From Gymnogyps californianus (taxonomy: Eukaryota > Chordata > Aves > Accipitriformes > Cathartidae), in the NCBI RefSeq assembly GCF_018139145.2, contig NW_026114268.1:558001-622000 (forward strand): a stretch of DNA of 64,000 nucleotides, given 5' to 3'. Numbering within the stretch: the first letter of the stretch is position 1; every line of letters begins with the position of its first letter. Shown in pieces: positions 22,690 through 35,250 of the stretch. The position numbers were made by a program, and so were the translations under genes. A model generated the notes under the pieces. That model ran no database searches. It was not told where the DNA came from and was given only the letters and a program-made list of their open reading frames with translations.

Positions 22690-23440
22690 AAATACAGATT
22701 TATGCATCCAGTCCCTTCTGACTAGTAACATTTGAGTTTGCTCAAGTAGCCCCTGATTTCATTCCTGTCCGTGGTTGGCTGTTTTCCTCGAGAGTCCTGC
22801 CTTGAGGCACAAAGGCCTGGGTGACCTTGCTGGTGAGAACGGAGCCAAAGAGCACACAACATATCTCAGACCTATCTATACCTACTCCTACTAAATTTAG
22901 GAGTGCTCTCATATTCTCTTTGCTGCTTCTTTAACTGTCCCTGAAGTAGTAACAGTTTGTTATGGTGCCCTTGAATTTACTTTCAAGTTTCAACTGAGTT
23001 TTGACAGAGACCATTTCTGTTCTGGGAGGATGCTGTCCTTGAACGCAAGCTGTACTGAGCTCTGCCGCCTTTCAAGGCTGCTGACCATGAGATCCCCACT
23101 AAAACTCCCCAGAAGAGGCCAAAGTCTGCTCCTCTAATGCCCGACAGCTGCACTCTCCTACTTTCCTTCCTCACTCTCTTTGGGACCTGGGACCCCACTA
23201 GTTCAGTGTCACGACAGCCAAGGCTTACACTGACCTTTACATCCCTGACCAGCTCTTCCTTGCTGGCGAGTATCAGATCCAGGTTTGCATTACCCTTGGT
23301 GGCCCACCTGTGCTAAGAAGTTCTCCCAAGACACTCCAGAAACCGCCTGGACTCTTTGCATCCTGCTGTGTTCCTCTTCCAGGAAACGCCAGCGTCATTA
23401 AAGTCCCCAGGGAGGCCCAGGCTTCTACATCCCGAGACTT
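22690..23440 (-). mobile_element. CR1 LINE fragment
   Basis: It corresponds to 9580-10045: TTGAGTTTGCTCAAGT, TTGAGGCACAAAGGCCTGGG, AGAGGCCAAAGTCTGCTCCTCT, then further CR1 5' sequence (GATCCAGGTTTGC, TTAAAGTCCCCAGGGAGGCC). It is in minus orientation and precedes the upstream block of receptor copy C. Confidence 0.75.
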
Positions 23441-23879
23441 CCTTAGGGTGCTTAGAAAAGACTATGCCAACTTCCCCACCCTGACTGTGGGTTCTTCATT
23501 TCCCACCACCATGTCACCTTTACTGGCCCCTCCTCTGACCCTCACTCACAAAGGGCTCACCCACCTTGTCACTTGCCCCACGAAGGAGCTCCATACATCC
23601 CAGCAGCTTCTTCACTTTGAGGGAACCCCACTCCTCATCCTTCCACCGTGTCTCTCCCGAAAAGCCGGTACCCATCCATGGCAGCACCCCAAGCTCTGTG
23701 CCTTCTCCCACCATGCCTCGGCAGTTACTCCATCGATGCCAAAAAGCACAGGCTCCAGCTCACCCTGGCTATGCCCCTGGCGAAGGGCATCGGTGCACAT
23801 TTTGGCTGTAGCGCCTCAGGTGTAGCACCAGGCCAAGCTCTGACTCGTCTTAGGGAAACCTGGTACCAAGTGTCCAAGC

Positions 23880-26800
23880 CCCGGCGTGGGCAAAGGCTTG
23901 GCTTCAGAGCAGAGACATGCCAGAGTGGGCGGCAGATGGAAACATAAAGCTGAAATTGGATGCCAAGAGAGGGAGCAAAGCCTGCTGTCCCCAAGGACGG
24001 AGAGGAACAGGGCTGGGAAGGGCAGCCCTGGAAGGAAACAGGACTTTTGTCAGTGGTGGCTCTGCTGCCCCTTGGGGCCTTCGGCAGAGGTGAAGCTGAT
24101 CTCTAGGAACAACAAGGTGCTGCTGACAGGCCCACTGTGAAAATGCTTTCTCTGTTCCTTGACTGTGTTATCCAGGGGGTGTGTAAAGGCTGGCAGAGAG
24201 AAAAAACCAGAAGTTTGAAAGCGTAGGCACACGGGCAGCGACCCCGGCGAGATGTGCTTCCTATTCATGAACTGCCCTCCATCTGCTGGATAGAGAAGGG
24301 ACAGACCTTGCCACGCTGCAGAGGTGGCAATCAGTTTCTTGCACGAAGGCACCGGAATCTGTCTGCAATGCTGCCTGGGGTGTCTGTCACACACTCGCTC
24401 TGAATGGGGATGGCTTTCCGGTACAGGACCATCGCTGTCCCTGCCAACGGCATGAGAGCCTTGGCAACTCACATCACTCTACAGGCCTGGATTTGTCATT
24501 AAGTGGAATAACTGCCCTGAATTTGGGTAGGTAATGTGGGGATGTTCATGACACTGAACATGTCGTGACATGACATGTCATTACAGTCCATGGAGATCTG
24601 GTCAACCCAGCTGGTGGAGAAGACAGAGGGAAACTTAGCTCCCCCTCTGGTACATGACTCCATTTCATCAGATGAATCCCTGCGTAGGCTGCCCAAAAGA
24701 TAACAAACAGAGACGGGTTCTATCGTCCTCAATGTGGGCATCTGCTGTCATTTCTGCTGGCCGCAGAGATTCCCCACCAGCCTCCAAGAAGATGCCCCCA
24801 GATGCTGCCCTGTCTCTCCGCATGGCTCCACTAGAGCTTGCAGCTAGCTCCACGTGTCTCGGACCACCCCTGGAACTTCAGGTGTCACCAGGTCTTTGCA
24901 CCTGAACGCCTCAGTCCTGGCCTCCCTCGCCGTTAATTAGCATGGGAGCTGAGAGAAGGAGCTCCCATGCAGGGGTCTACTGTGTGCCCACCTGAACTGA
25001 GGCCGGAGGAATCCCACCTCCTGTGGGTTCGTGCTGTGCGTGGGGGGCAGCTGAGTCCACTTCTAGCCCCAGCACTACGGACACAGAATGGGGGCTGAAT
25101 CCCTTCCCTCAGCAATGGTGAATGAGATCATTCCCTGTCCCTGTCTGGGTGTGCTGTCGAAAGAGGGGACAATGGTACGGTGATTCTTGGACCTAACTCT
25201 TTTTCAGATGGGAGAAATGACGCTGCTGGAAGGAAGTGTCTCTCCCCAGCTGAGGGAGGGAACATCAGGGATTCCTTCAGCCTGTTTCACAGCAAGTGGA
25301 CCCCAGGAATATCTTTGAGGGAGTCCACAGGGAGCTGAGAAAGTGCTGCCTTAGGCTGGTCCTCTGCTGCTGAGCTGGGCCGGGCTCCTGGGACACAGGG
25401 AGCTCATGGCAAGCGGGCAGCGCTGCCGAGAGACAGCTCTGCCCAGGAGCAGGGCTGGGGGCACTGCCTGCAGGCACCGCGAGGAGCCCTGTGAGGCTGA
25501 GAGAGCTTAAAGGCAGTGGGGAGTGGGAGGATGCTGAGAGCTCACTGGAGGAGAAATCTTCACAGCCCTTTATGTGGTAAATCTCTGGGTGCAGGGCAAT
25601 GCAGCTTCAGCTCCTGGAGGGATCTCCTAAAACTGGTACATCGGGCAGTTTATGGGATCTGTCAGGAGGACTCTCGCTGTTTCTCCACTGTAGAGGAGGA
25701 GGACACGCTCCAGAGCAGGGATTCCCTGCTGCACCATCAGAGGGACAGGGCATGACGGCTGCCTTCTGCTGGGGACGGCTGCAGGGCTGTGAAGCTGGGT
25801 GTGCAGCCAGGGGTGCCCAGGGCTGTCCTTCAGAGCAGGGTCCCTGCACCCCAGGGGGCTGCGTGCTGGGGCAGGGACTCTGCCGCCTGCCAGGGTCAGC
25901 ACTCAGCCTGCCCTGAGAGCTTCGCACAGCGCTGGGGAGAAGCTGTGGGTAGAAGGAGCAACCCCCAGCAGGGCAAGGCAGGGTCCTTCTGCTGTTGAGA
26001 GGGTGCTGCGTGGGACAGCACTGCTCACAGCTCCAGATCATGCCCAGCTTATTTCCGAGGGGACTTTTCATGAGGATGTTCAGGGCAGGGCTTTCCTCTT
26101 GGTTCTGTGATTTCCTGAATTTGTGCTTCCCCTTTTCTGTGGCTTGGCTGGGTGGGATGGAAACAGAGTTGTGCGGGTTAGACAAAGGGCTGAGACTCCT
26201 AAACCATCACTCTGAGGTTTACTAGACACCTCAGCGAGTGTCTTCACCCCCCACCAGCCTACAGATAACAAGAGCATCCCCTCTCCAAGCTCATCAGGGT
26301 CTGTGTGACCTGCTCTTTAGCCCCTGCACACATGGAGAGGCTGCAGGGCAGAGCCGGGCACACAGGGGCTGGGCTGGGTTCTGTGAGCACGGGCAGGGAA
26401 GAGATGTGGGGCCAGAGAAACAGATCCCAGCTGGGAGAGGTCCAGGCAGCAGAGATGGGCAGGGAGGGTGGGAACTGCTAATGGAAACCCTGCTGCAGGG
26501 GAGATAGGGGCACCTCCTGGCCGTGCCCTGCAGTGCAGATGCCTTCCCTCAGCAACACCCCTCTTGTCTCCTCTCCTGCCCAGCACAGCCCTCAGCCCAT
26601 GGGGTCACCTTCTCATCCACCTACCAGCAGAAGAGATGAAGTGCATCCCTCCTGCCACGCGCCCATTTCCCACTGACCAGGGACGAAGGGCAACTGCCCG
26701 ACATTGTTGCCACCTGGGAGTTGGTGTGCAGAGCTGGGTAAGGGAAAGGTTTTCCTGAGTGCCCGTCTACCTCTCTCCTTGCCTCTCTTGGCCGCTCCCG

Positions 26801-27766
26801 GTATTTCTGGCAGGCTCTCTGGGAGTGGGAGTTTCAGCTGCCGAGCCAGGCACTGATCTTGTGCGTTCCCATGCAGTTGTGCCCATGGGAATGAGGTGTG
26901 CCAGCTTTCCTCTAACCTGTGAGGCTCTGGGCAATGAAGTCTGTGAGGCTGGGGACTGAGCTGACTCTCCCTTAAGCAGATGCCCTCATGAGCACAGGTG
27001 GGGGTCTCCTTGGGGTGTCCTTCCAAGCTGGGAGCTGCCTTCCAGGGGGCACAATGAGCCGTGTGTGTCCTTGGCTAGAAACGGGGTGCTGAGATCGGAA
27101 GAAAGGGCGAGACATTGAGGGGTCTGAGGTGGATCCCTCTGCTCTCAGCAGTGTCTGGTGGCTTTTCAGGGTAACGGGGGAGTGTGATCACCCTTCATCT
27201 CAGCCCAGGGCAGCTGGGAACAAGACGGAGGGACAGACCAGCTCCCCCTTCTCTGCACTAAGCCACAGGCAATCCTCGTGCCTCGCTCTGTTCTCCCTGA
27301 GGGCAGCAGAAATGCTGAGGGTTTCTGACATCCAAGAACACTGCCCAGGGGAGATGGGGGGGAGCGGTAAAAAAAACCCCAAACCTCTCAAACTGCCTTC
27401 TGCCATCCTGGTTCCTTAGCACTGGGAGTGCAGATGCTGACAAGCCCTTTGACATTAGCAGCGATTTCATATGAGAAAGTCGAACTCCAGGACTGGCGCC
27501 TGCGCACCCCATTCCCATGAAACCACTGCTGCAGAGCAGGGCTGACTCCTTGGCAGCCAGCTTGCAGAGGTCCTGCTCCTCACGACACCCTCAGCCAGCA
27601 CAAACCAGAGCTCCAGCCACGGACCTGAAGGAAGATCTTCTAGAAAAGTGTGTGTGTGTGTAGCAGGGAGAGGGGGTATGGGAAATGGCTTTGATTTTTC
27701 AGAGAAGCCTCCCCTAACTTGTTGTGTTTTCCTCCTCAAACAGTCCCCCATGCCTAAAAGCACCAA
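23880..27766 (+). promoter_or_regulatory. OR14 upstream block, copy C
   Basis: The segment aligns with the upstream blocks of copies A, B and D: 24086-24170 with the reverse of 40400-40500, 24730-24900 with 10390-10530, 25325-25480 with 380-545, and 25795-25960 with 840-1020. A short GT run lies at 27648-27661. A pyrimidine tract and CAG end at 27743, a likely splice acceptor 23 bases before the ATG at 27767. Confidence 0.55.
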
Positions 27767-28704
27767 ATGTCCAACGGCAGCTCCATCACCCAGTTCCTCC
27801 TCCTGGCATTCACAGACACGCGGGAGCTGCAGCTCTTGCACTTCTGGCTCTTCCTGGGCATCTACCTGGCTGCCCTCCTGGGCAACGGCCTCATCATCAC
27901 CGCCGTAGCCTGCGACCACCGCCTCCACACCCCCATGTACTTCTTGTCCTCAACCTCTCCCTCCTTGACCTGGGCTCCATCTCCACCACTCTTCCCAAAG
28001 CCGTGGCCAATTCCCTCTGGGACACCAGGGCTATCTCGTACTTGGGATGTGCTGCCCAGGTCTTTCTGGTTTGCTTCTTGGTTGGAGCAGAGTTTTCTCT
28101 TCTCACCGTCATGGCCTATGACCGCTACGTTGCCATCTGCACACCCCTGCACTACGGGACCCTCCTGGGCAGCAGAGCTTGTGTCCACATGGCAGCAGCT
28201 GCCTGGGGCAGTGGGTTTCTCAGTGCTGTCCTGCACACTGCCAGTACATTTTCACTACAACTCTGCCAGGGCAATGCCCTGGGCCAGTTCTTCTGTGAAA
28301 TCCCCCAGATCCTCAAGCTCTCCTGCTCAGACTCCTCCCTCAGGGAAGTTGGGCTTCTTGCTTTTAGCCTTTGTTTAGTATTTGGGTGTTTTGTTTTCAT
28401 CGTGCTGTCCTATGTGCAGATCTTCAGGGCCGTGCTGAGGATCCCCTCTGAGCAGGGACGGCACAAAGCCTTTTCCACGTGCCTCCCTCACCTGGCCATG
28501 GTCTCCCTGTTTATCATCAGCACTGCCACATTTGCCTACCTGAAACCCCCCTCCATCTCCTCCCCATCTCTGGACCTGGTGGTGGCTGTTTTGTATTCGG
28601 TGGTGCCTCCGGCAGTGAACCCCCTCATCTATAGCATGAGGAACCAGGAGCTCAAAGACGCACTGAAGAAACTTCTTCAATCAGTAGTCTTTCAGCAGCT
28701 GTAA
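27767..28704 (+). pseudogene. Olfactory receptor family 14-like, copy C (frameshifted)
   Basis: This intronless odorant receptor has MSNGSS, GNGLI, MAYDRYVAICTPLHY (threonine replacing lysine after ICx), a CQGNALGQFFCE loop, KAFSTCLPHL, a duplicated isoleucine in helix 6 (FIIS, a 3-base insertion at about 28513) and PAVNPLIYSMRN. At 27941-27950 the sequence is TTCTTGTCCT where copy A has TTCTTCCTCCT, a net loss of one base in helix 2 that truncates the normal frame early. The same altered bases occur in copy D. With the base the product would be 312 residues. The change is not a simple homopolymer slip, so it is more likely real than those of copies A and B. A possible AATAAA lies at about 28913. 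Confidence 0.88.
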
Positions 28705-29639
28705 GCAGCCCATGTCTCTTCAAAAGTGATTTTGAATTCATGTCGGGAACCTCCTGTGCTTTGGGCATTCGATCTGTCATAATCCTGCTTGCCCAGGAGT
28801 GTCTACATCCACTCCATTTCTCCAGAGGCGTGAAGCCAGCCACTCTGACCCACAGGCCTTCGTGCGTGTGTCTGGCACGACGGTACATCTGGCCTCCTGT
28901 GTCACATCTCTGTAATAAAAGGGGATTTCCTCAGTGCCAGTGCCTGGAGGTTGCGTTCTTCTTCCAAAGCGGAGGTCAGGAACAGGCTGAAGAAATCACC
29001 CCCGTGAGGCCTTGCTGCTGTGCTGGGGTTCTCCATGGGCTGAGGGGAGGAGGGCATGGGGCGATGTGTTAGGGAATGGGACTGGAGGGAGCTTTCACTG
29101 GTGGCCTCGCTAATCGGCCACTTCCAGCACTGGCCGCTCACCCCAGGTTTGTGGGTGAGTTTTGCTGCACGGCCCTTTCCCTCCTCCTGCTGGGCTCAGT
29201 GCCTGCACCGGGGGAATGGCCAGCCCTGCTCGACCTCTCTCCTTGTCCAGACCCTGGCAGACCCCGGAGCAGGGATGTCTGTGAAATCCCACATGGGATG
29301 TGGATAGGGCTGCGTAGGTTCCAGGACCTGGGGGAGGCTGTCTCAAGTAGGAGGAACAGAAGCGGGACAGGGCACAAAGGGCTGTCATGGGGATCATGCA
29401 GGAGAAACTGTTCCTCACACCAAATACACCCTTTCCCATGCCGTGCCTGCACAGTGGGGCCATGGGACCATGTGTGGGGCAGCGGGGCTGGGCCGGTGCA
29501 GGACAGGGCACTGACAGGAGCCACGAAGCAGCTGCCAGGGGGTGACCGCCTGGAGTTGGTGGCTGCAAGAAAAGTCAAGAGCAAAGACAAGAGCTTCAAT
29601 CGCTGTGTTAGAGACCAAGGCTGACCAAGGAAAATGCAG
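28705..29639. other. Receptor 3' flank without gene
   Basis: The part 28880-29160 is homologous to the 3' flanks of copies A and D. The rest is GC-rich sequence with overlapping chance frames and no recognisable product. Confidence 0.45.
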
Positions 29640-30540
29640 GGCTGCTGTGGGATGGGGAGGGGGATATAACAACAGCAGACACTGATGATAGTGAGGGGCT
29701 CAACGCCGCCTTTGCCTGAGCCTTTATGGAAAAGGTCTCCCAGGCCTCTGTGCTCAATGAAGGGGTTCAAGAAGGAGGAGAGCACATATTGGCAGGAACC
29801 TCAGGAAATCCCACAAGGACAAATGCCAGTGTCTGCCCCTGCAGGGGACTCATCCTGGCAATGGCACAGGCTGGGGGCTGCCTGGCTGGCAGCAGCCCTG
29901 GGGGAAAGGTCTTGGTGGGCAGGGAGCTGGACAGGAGGCAGCCGTGTGCCCTGGCAGCAAGGGAGGCCACCAGCGTCCTGGGCTGTGCGACCAGGAGCAC
30001 GGCCAGGCGATGGAGGGAAGGGATTCTCTGGAATCCTCCATCCAGATTTCCGATCCCCACTTCGGGAAAGATCTTGGCAAGCTGGAGTGGGTTTAGCAGA
30101 GGGCCCTCAGGACAGCCAGGGACTGGAGCACTCTGCCGGTGAGGAGAGGCTGAGGGAGCTGGGCTTGTCCAGCCCGGAGAAGGGAAGGCTGGCGGGGACC
30201 TCATCCCAGCCTGCCAGTACCGACGAGGAGGTCATGGAGAATACAGAGCCAGTCTCTTCACCGTGGTGCATGGTGGCAGGACAAAAGACAAGGGGTGGAA
30301 GGTGGAAGAGGAGAGGTTCAGCCAGGACATAAGGAACACTTTTTTCCCCAGGAGCTCAGCCAAGTGCTGGAACAGGTCACCCAGAGAGGTTGTGCAGTCT
30401 CTGTCCTTGGGGGTTTTCCAACTCACCCTGAATCAAGCCTTGAACTTGGGCTGACCCTGCTCTGACAGGTTGGACTGCAGACTTCCTGAGGTCCCTTCCA
30501 ACCTCAGTCCTCTTATGGTCCTGTGATGCTGGGCCCTGCT
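29640..30540 (+). mobile_element. CR1 LINE fragment with 3' region
   Basis: On the plus strand there is an ACGCCGCCTTTGCCTGAG / AAGGTCTCCCAGGCCTC block typical of CR1 ORF2, then GAGGAGAGGCTGAGGGAGCTGGG, GGTTCAGCCAGGACATAAGGAA, TGCTGGAACAGGTCACCCAGAG and the near-terminal GAGGTCCCTTCCAACCTCAG. Several blocks recur at 15611-16139. It is frame-broken. Confidence 0.8.
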
Positions 30541-31039
30541 TCTAACTGGAGCAGAGCAGATGTTTATGGGGCATGAATCCTCCTGTGCTGTAAGTGACGG
30601 TCTAAACCAATGTCTAAAGCAGTGAAGAGAGGTCGACACCTCCGTGTGCCTCGCTCTGTGCAAAGACTGAGGAGTCCTGGGCAGGGAAGGTTTTGGGGGT
30701 CATGGGGCTCTGTGCAAGACACCAGATGACCTTGTTTCAATGCCTGTCAGCCTGTCAGATGTCAGTTAATGTCAGTGAAAAGGAAAGTAAGAAGAACTGA
30801 AGACAAAGAAAGGCACATCAGGGCTTTCTGCATTGCAGTGAGCCCCAGGGTGCATTTGGGGCTGAGTCCATGAACCTGAGAGGCTGAGAGGACATTTGCA
30901 CAAACCTCTCCAGAAGGCAAACTCAGAAGCAAAACCCAAAGTACCCTGAAGCATTCCTGGGTCCCGCTGAGGGCCATTACTGACAAAGCCTCCCCAGGGG
31001 CTCCTTACAGCAGAAAATTGGAGGCAATGCTGACGGGCA
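30541..31039. other. No recognised gene
   Basis: Spacer between CR1 fragments. No open frame with family features; possibly further degraded CR1 sequence. Confidence 0.4.
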
Positions 31040-31430
31040 GGCAGTTTTCAAGCTCTCATGGGCTACATGATCCTGCACTTCCCAGATCTTCCGATTCACT
31101 AGGCCTGAGAAGCCGAGGTCTCTCAGCCTCCCCACACACGGCCCCTAGCCCCATCTTGGCACACCTCCTCTGGATCATCTCCAGTTTCTCACCATTCCTC
31201 CACAATGGGGAGCCCCACTCCAGGACACACTATTCCAGGTGTGGCCACACCAGTGCTGAGTCAAGAAAGATGACAACTCCCCTGGTCCGGGTGGCCACAC
31301 TCCTCCCAGTGCAGCCCAGTAGGCACATGGCCATACTCCTGTTTATCACCACCACTGGCTGCTGTGGCATCCCTCGTAATGCCCAGCCCCTTTTCTTTTA
31401 GGTTGCTCTTCCTCCAGTCAAGCCTGAGCC
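31040..31430 (-). mobile_element. CR1 LINE fragment
   Basis: The segment includes ACACCTCCTCTGGATCATCTCCAG, CATTCCTCCACAATGGGGAG, ACTATTCCAGGTGTGGCC and a degraded cysteine-poor CR1 block, all in reverse-complement orientation of ORF2. No frame is open. Confidence 0.7.
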
Positions 31431-31889
31431 TGCCTTGAGGAGGACATCCTGGTTAAGTGACATTGCAAGCCAAGAGAGGGGTTACCCCGGTGACCATCCC
31501 AGAAACACCACACGAGGGTCCAAAGCAAGACAAACCCTGTCTGATGAGGAAAGGCTAACCAGAGGTGGCCTACTTGTATGGGAGGGCATGAGCATGATCA
31601 AAGGGAAGAATCTGGGAGGGGCAAAAGAGGGAAAAAGAAAACACAAGGTGAAGGCAAGGACATGACCAGGGCTGTGCAGGGGTGTCTGCCAAGCAGCCCT
31701 TCACCTGCAAAAGACTGACTGGAGTGGGACAAGAAGGCTGAACTTGATCTGACCATATTTGCACTTGGCTTACTTCCATGGTCATGGGGAACGTGAGGGC
31801 TTTCCCTCAAATCATCAAGAGAAAAGCCAGAGTGGATGGAAACACGGAATTGTTTTCCAGGTTTCCAGCTGTGAAAATGGGTACATTGC
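31431..31889. other. No recognised gene
   Basis: Spacer between CR1 pieces. A CTGATGAGGAAAGGCTAACCAGAGG block near 31538 resembles the CR1 ORF2 C-terminal DRLRELG region, so this is probably another degraded CR1 fragment in plus orientation. Confidence 0.4.
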
Positions 31890-32405
31890 CTCCAGATGCA
31901 TCCAGCTGTGGAGTCCTCCGTACAGGAAAGACATGGACCTGTTGGAGCAGGCCCAGAAAAGGGCTCAAAAATGATCAGAGGGATGGAACACCTTTCTTAT
32001 GAGGACAGGCTGAGAGAGTTGGGGTTGTTCAGCCTGGAGAAGAGGAGGCTCCGGGGACACCTTATTGTGGCCTTTCAATACTTAAAGGGGACTTACAAGA
32101 AAGATGGGGACAGACTTTTTAGTAGGGCCTTTAGCGATAGGACAAGCGGTAATGGTTTTAAACTACAAGAGGGGAGATTCAGCCTAGATATAAGGAAGCA
32201 ATTTTTTACAATGAGGGTGGTGAAACACTGGCACAGGTTGCCCAGAGAGGCTGTAGATGCCCCATCCCTGGAAAGATTCGAGGTCAGGTTGGACGGGGCT
32301 CTGAGCAATCTCATCTAGTTGAAGATGTCCCTGCTTATTGCAGGGGGTTGGACTAGATGACCTTTAGAGGTCCCTTCCAACCCAAACCATTCTATGATTC
32401 TATGA
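31890..32405 (+). mobile_element. CR1 LINE C-terminal end and 3' tail
   Basis: An open stretch from about 31970 to 32318 encodes the C-terminal end of CR1 ORF2: HLSYEDRLRELGLFSLEKRR, then SDRTSGNGFKL, EGRFSLDIRKQFFTMRVVKH and a stop at 32316-32318. The 3' UTR follows with GTTGGACTAGATGACC and the ATTCTATGATTCTATGA tail at 32389-32405. It is the best preserved CR1 3' end in the window. Confidence 0.9.
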
Positions 32406-33379
32406 CAAGCCCATGGGGCCTGACAGGATTCACGCCAGAGTACTGAAGGAGCTAGCGGATGTCACGGCAGGACTTCTCTCGATCATCTACCAAAGATTTA
32501 TTTTTCTCTCTCTTTGCTATTTTTTTCTTTTCCTTACAATTTATTCATTTTTTATTTTTAAAATTATGAAACTGCTTTTATCTCAACCCACGAGTTTTCT
32601 TACTTTCACACTTCCAATTCTCTCCCCCATCCCAGCAGCGGGAGGGGAGCGAGGGAGCGGCTCTGTGGGGCTTAGCTGCTGGCTGGGGTTAAACCACGAA
32701 AATTGCTTCTTTTAACATTTGTGGGAAGCGAATGCATGCCCTCCAGACTTGTCTACTGCTGTACGTAGAGAGAAGGAGAGTCCCAAGGCTAGAACCAGCT
32801 GTTCTGCAGGAATTTGAGCAGCATCAGTGAAATCCCTGGCTTTCAAAAATAAGCATAAATCTGTACAGAAAAATGGTTCAATGACATGGAAGTACCATGG
32901 AATGTTTTCATTTATTATGTGTTAGCACTGAATATGATCAGTGGTTCAGCAAGAGCTCTGTACTGCTGAGAGAGAGGGTAATTCTTGAAATGATGATCTC
33001 TTCTGATGCACAACATGCCAGTTGCAATGTTGTACGTTAGGTACAAAGACAGGAAGCCTGCTCCTAAGGAGATGACGTAACTTACTGAAGTATGATAGGT
33101 GTTTATTCCAGATAGAGCAATACAGAGCTTGAGATATGGCTGTTATAAAATTTTCTGTAAGCAACATCTGATTCGGACCTCCCCTGCAGCAAGATTTTAG
33201 ACATTGTTTCTGTTTTCTTAGTGCTACTAGAAAAGAGTGACAGATACATTTCAGTCCCAGGAAGGGAATCTTCATAGCACTGGGGTTCTTTTTTGTATAA
33301 AACCTGATATTTCCCAATTTGTTTGGATGTATGAAAGTCCTACGGTTTAGTTTTCAGTTGTCCTGTGAGGAGCAGGGAG
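32347..33379. repeat. Tandem duplication unit 1 (1.03 kb)
   Basis: The unit starts inside a CR1 3' tail (GTTGGACTAGATGACC), holds a 90-base CR1 ORF2 piece (32406-32493), an LTR end (32494-32698), the AT-rich 650-bp segment, and the beginning of the next CR1 tail. It is repeated directly 1032-1033 bases later with only about two differences. Confidence 0.9.
32494..32698 (+). mobile_element. Truncated ERV LTR end
   Basis: It is the plus-oriented equivalent of 6165-6370: AAAATTATGAAACTGC, CTCAACCCACGAGTTTTC, CCAATTCTCTCCCCCATCCC, ending in GCTGGCTGGGGTTAAACCACG. The other LTR half is absent and is replaced by a CR1 ORF2 piece. The tandem copy is at 33526-33731. Confidence 0.75.
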
Positions 33380-34412
33380 TTGGACTAGATGACCTTTAGA
33401 GGTCCCTTCCAACCCAAACCATTCTATGATTCTATGACAAGCCCATGGGGCCTGACAGGATTCACGCCAGAGTACTGAAGGAGCTAGCGGATGTCACGGC
33501 AGGACTTCTCTCGATCATCTACCAAAGATTTATTTTTCTCTCTCTTTGCTATTTTTTTCTTTTCCTTACAATTTATTCATTTTTTATTTTTAAAATTATG
33601 AAACTGCTTTTATCTCAACCCACGAGTTTTCTTACTTTCACACTTCCAATTCTCTCCCCCATCCCAGCAGCGGGAGGGGAGCGAGGGAGCGGCTCTGTGG
33701 GGCTTAGCTGCTGGCTGGGGTTAAACCACGAAAATTGCTTCTTTTAACATTTGTGGGAAGCGAATGCATGCCCTCCAGACTTGTCTACTGCTGTACGTAG
33801 AGAGAAGGGAGAGTCCCAAGGCTAGAACCAGCTGTTCTGCAGGAATTTGAGCAGCATCAGTGAAATCCCTGGCTTTCAAAAATAAGCATAAATCTGTACA
33901 GAAAAATGGTTCAATGACATGGAAGTACCATGGAATGTTTTCATTTATTATGTGTTAGCACTGAATATGATCAGTGGTTCAGCAAGAGCTCTGTACTGTT
34001 GAGAGAGAGGGTAATTCTTGAAATGATGATCTCTTCTGATGCACAACATGCCAGTTGCAATGTTGTACGTTAGGTACAAAGACAGGAAGCCTGCTCCTAA
34101 GGAGATGACGTAACTTACTGAAGTATGATAGGTGTTTATTCCAGATAGAGCAATACAGAGCTTGAGATATGGCTGTTATAAAATTTTCTGTAAGCAACAT
34201 CTGATTCGGACCTCCCCTGCAGCAAGATTTTAGACATTGTTTCTGTTTTCTTAGTGCTACTAGAAAAGAGTGACAGATACATTTCAGTCCCAGGAAGGGA
34301 ATCTTCATAGCACTGGGGTTCTTTTTTGTATAAAACCTGATATTTCCCAATTTGTTTGGATGTATGAAAGTCCTACGGTTTAGTTTTCAGTTGTCCTGTG
34401 AGGAGCAGGGAG
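33380..34412. repeat. Tandem duplication unit 2 (1.03 kb)
   Basis: It is a near-identical direct copy of 32347-33379. Differences seen are one base in the GAGAGAAGG run (33805-33812) and one C/T change near 33999. Both junctions lie in the same CR1 tail motif, so unequal exchange between CR1 tails, or an assembly duplication, would explain it. Confidence 0.9.
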
Positions 34413-34474
34413 TTGGACTCGATGATCCTTAGGGGTCCCTTCCAACTCGAGATATTCCATGATTCTATGATTCT

Positions 34475-35250
34475 GGGTGCTATTGAAAGGCATTTAAAGG
34501 ACAAGGCAATCATCAGGCACAGTCAACATGGGGTCACAAAGGGAAAGTCCTGATTAACCAATTTGATATCCTTCCAGGATAAGGTCACCCGCCTCGTGGA
34601 TGAAGGGAAGGCGGTGGATGTGGTTTTTCTGGATGTCGGGAAGGCTTTGGATACCGTCCCTCACAGCATCCTTCTGGGCGAGTTGTCCAGTCGTGAGATG
34701 AGTGGGCTCCCGGTGCGCTCACGGGTGAAGAACTGGCTGGACGGCAGGGCTCAAAGGGTCGTGGTGAATGGGGCTACATCTGGCTGGCGACTGGTCACCA
34801 GTGGTGTTCCTCAGGGCTCGATCCTAGGGCCAGTTCTATATATTTGTCAATGTTCCATAGATTTATCAATGGGCTGGAGGCAGGAGTGGAATCCATTGTT
34901 GGCAAGTTGGCTGATGATCCCAAACTGGGAGGTGCTGTTGGCTCTCTTGAGGGATGAGAGGCCTTCCTGAAGGATCCGGCTAGACTGGCGCTTTGAGCAG
35001 TCATCATGAAGGGCATGAAATTTAACAAGTCCAAATGCCGGATTCTGCCCCCAGGATGGAGTAACGCTCCGGACACAAGTACAGATTGGGAGAGCAGTGG
35101 CTGGAGAGCAGCCCTGCAGAAAGGGATGTGGGGGTGCGGGTTGGCAGCAGGCTCAATAGGAGTCTCAGTCTGGGCTTGCCCCACAGCAGTGCCTGCTGCA
35201 GGGTGCTGCGGAGCTCTGGGCACCCACACCACAGCCGCACCCTCTCTGAA
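34475..35250 (+). mobile_element. CR1 LINE fragment (reverse transcriptase)
   Basis: It is the plus-strand mirror of 4640-5425. Residues KAVDVVFLDVGKALDTVPH, WLDGRAQRVVVNG and [14 protein letters not shown] mark the reverse-transcriptase fingers and palm. The catalytic block is degraded to LADD after a frame change, and the MKFNKSKCR motif follows at about 35012. Nonfunctional. Confidence 0.88.

Noticed and set aside
27648..27661. GT repeat as a notable microsatellite
   Set aside because: It is only about six units long and carries no special context.
34563..34970. Reverse-transcriptase frame as a functional gene
   Set aside because: It is a truncated CR1 ORF2 with frame changes and a degraded catalytic block.
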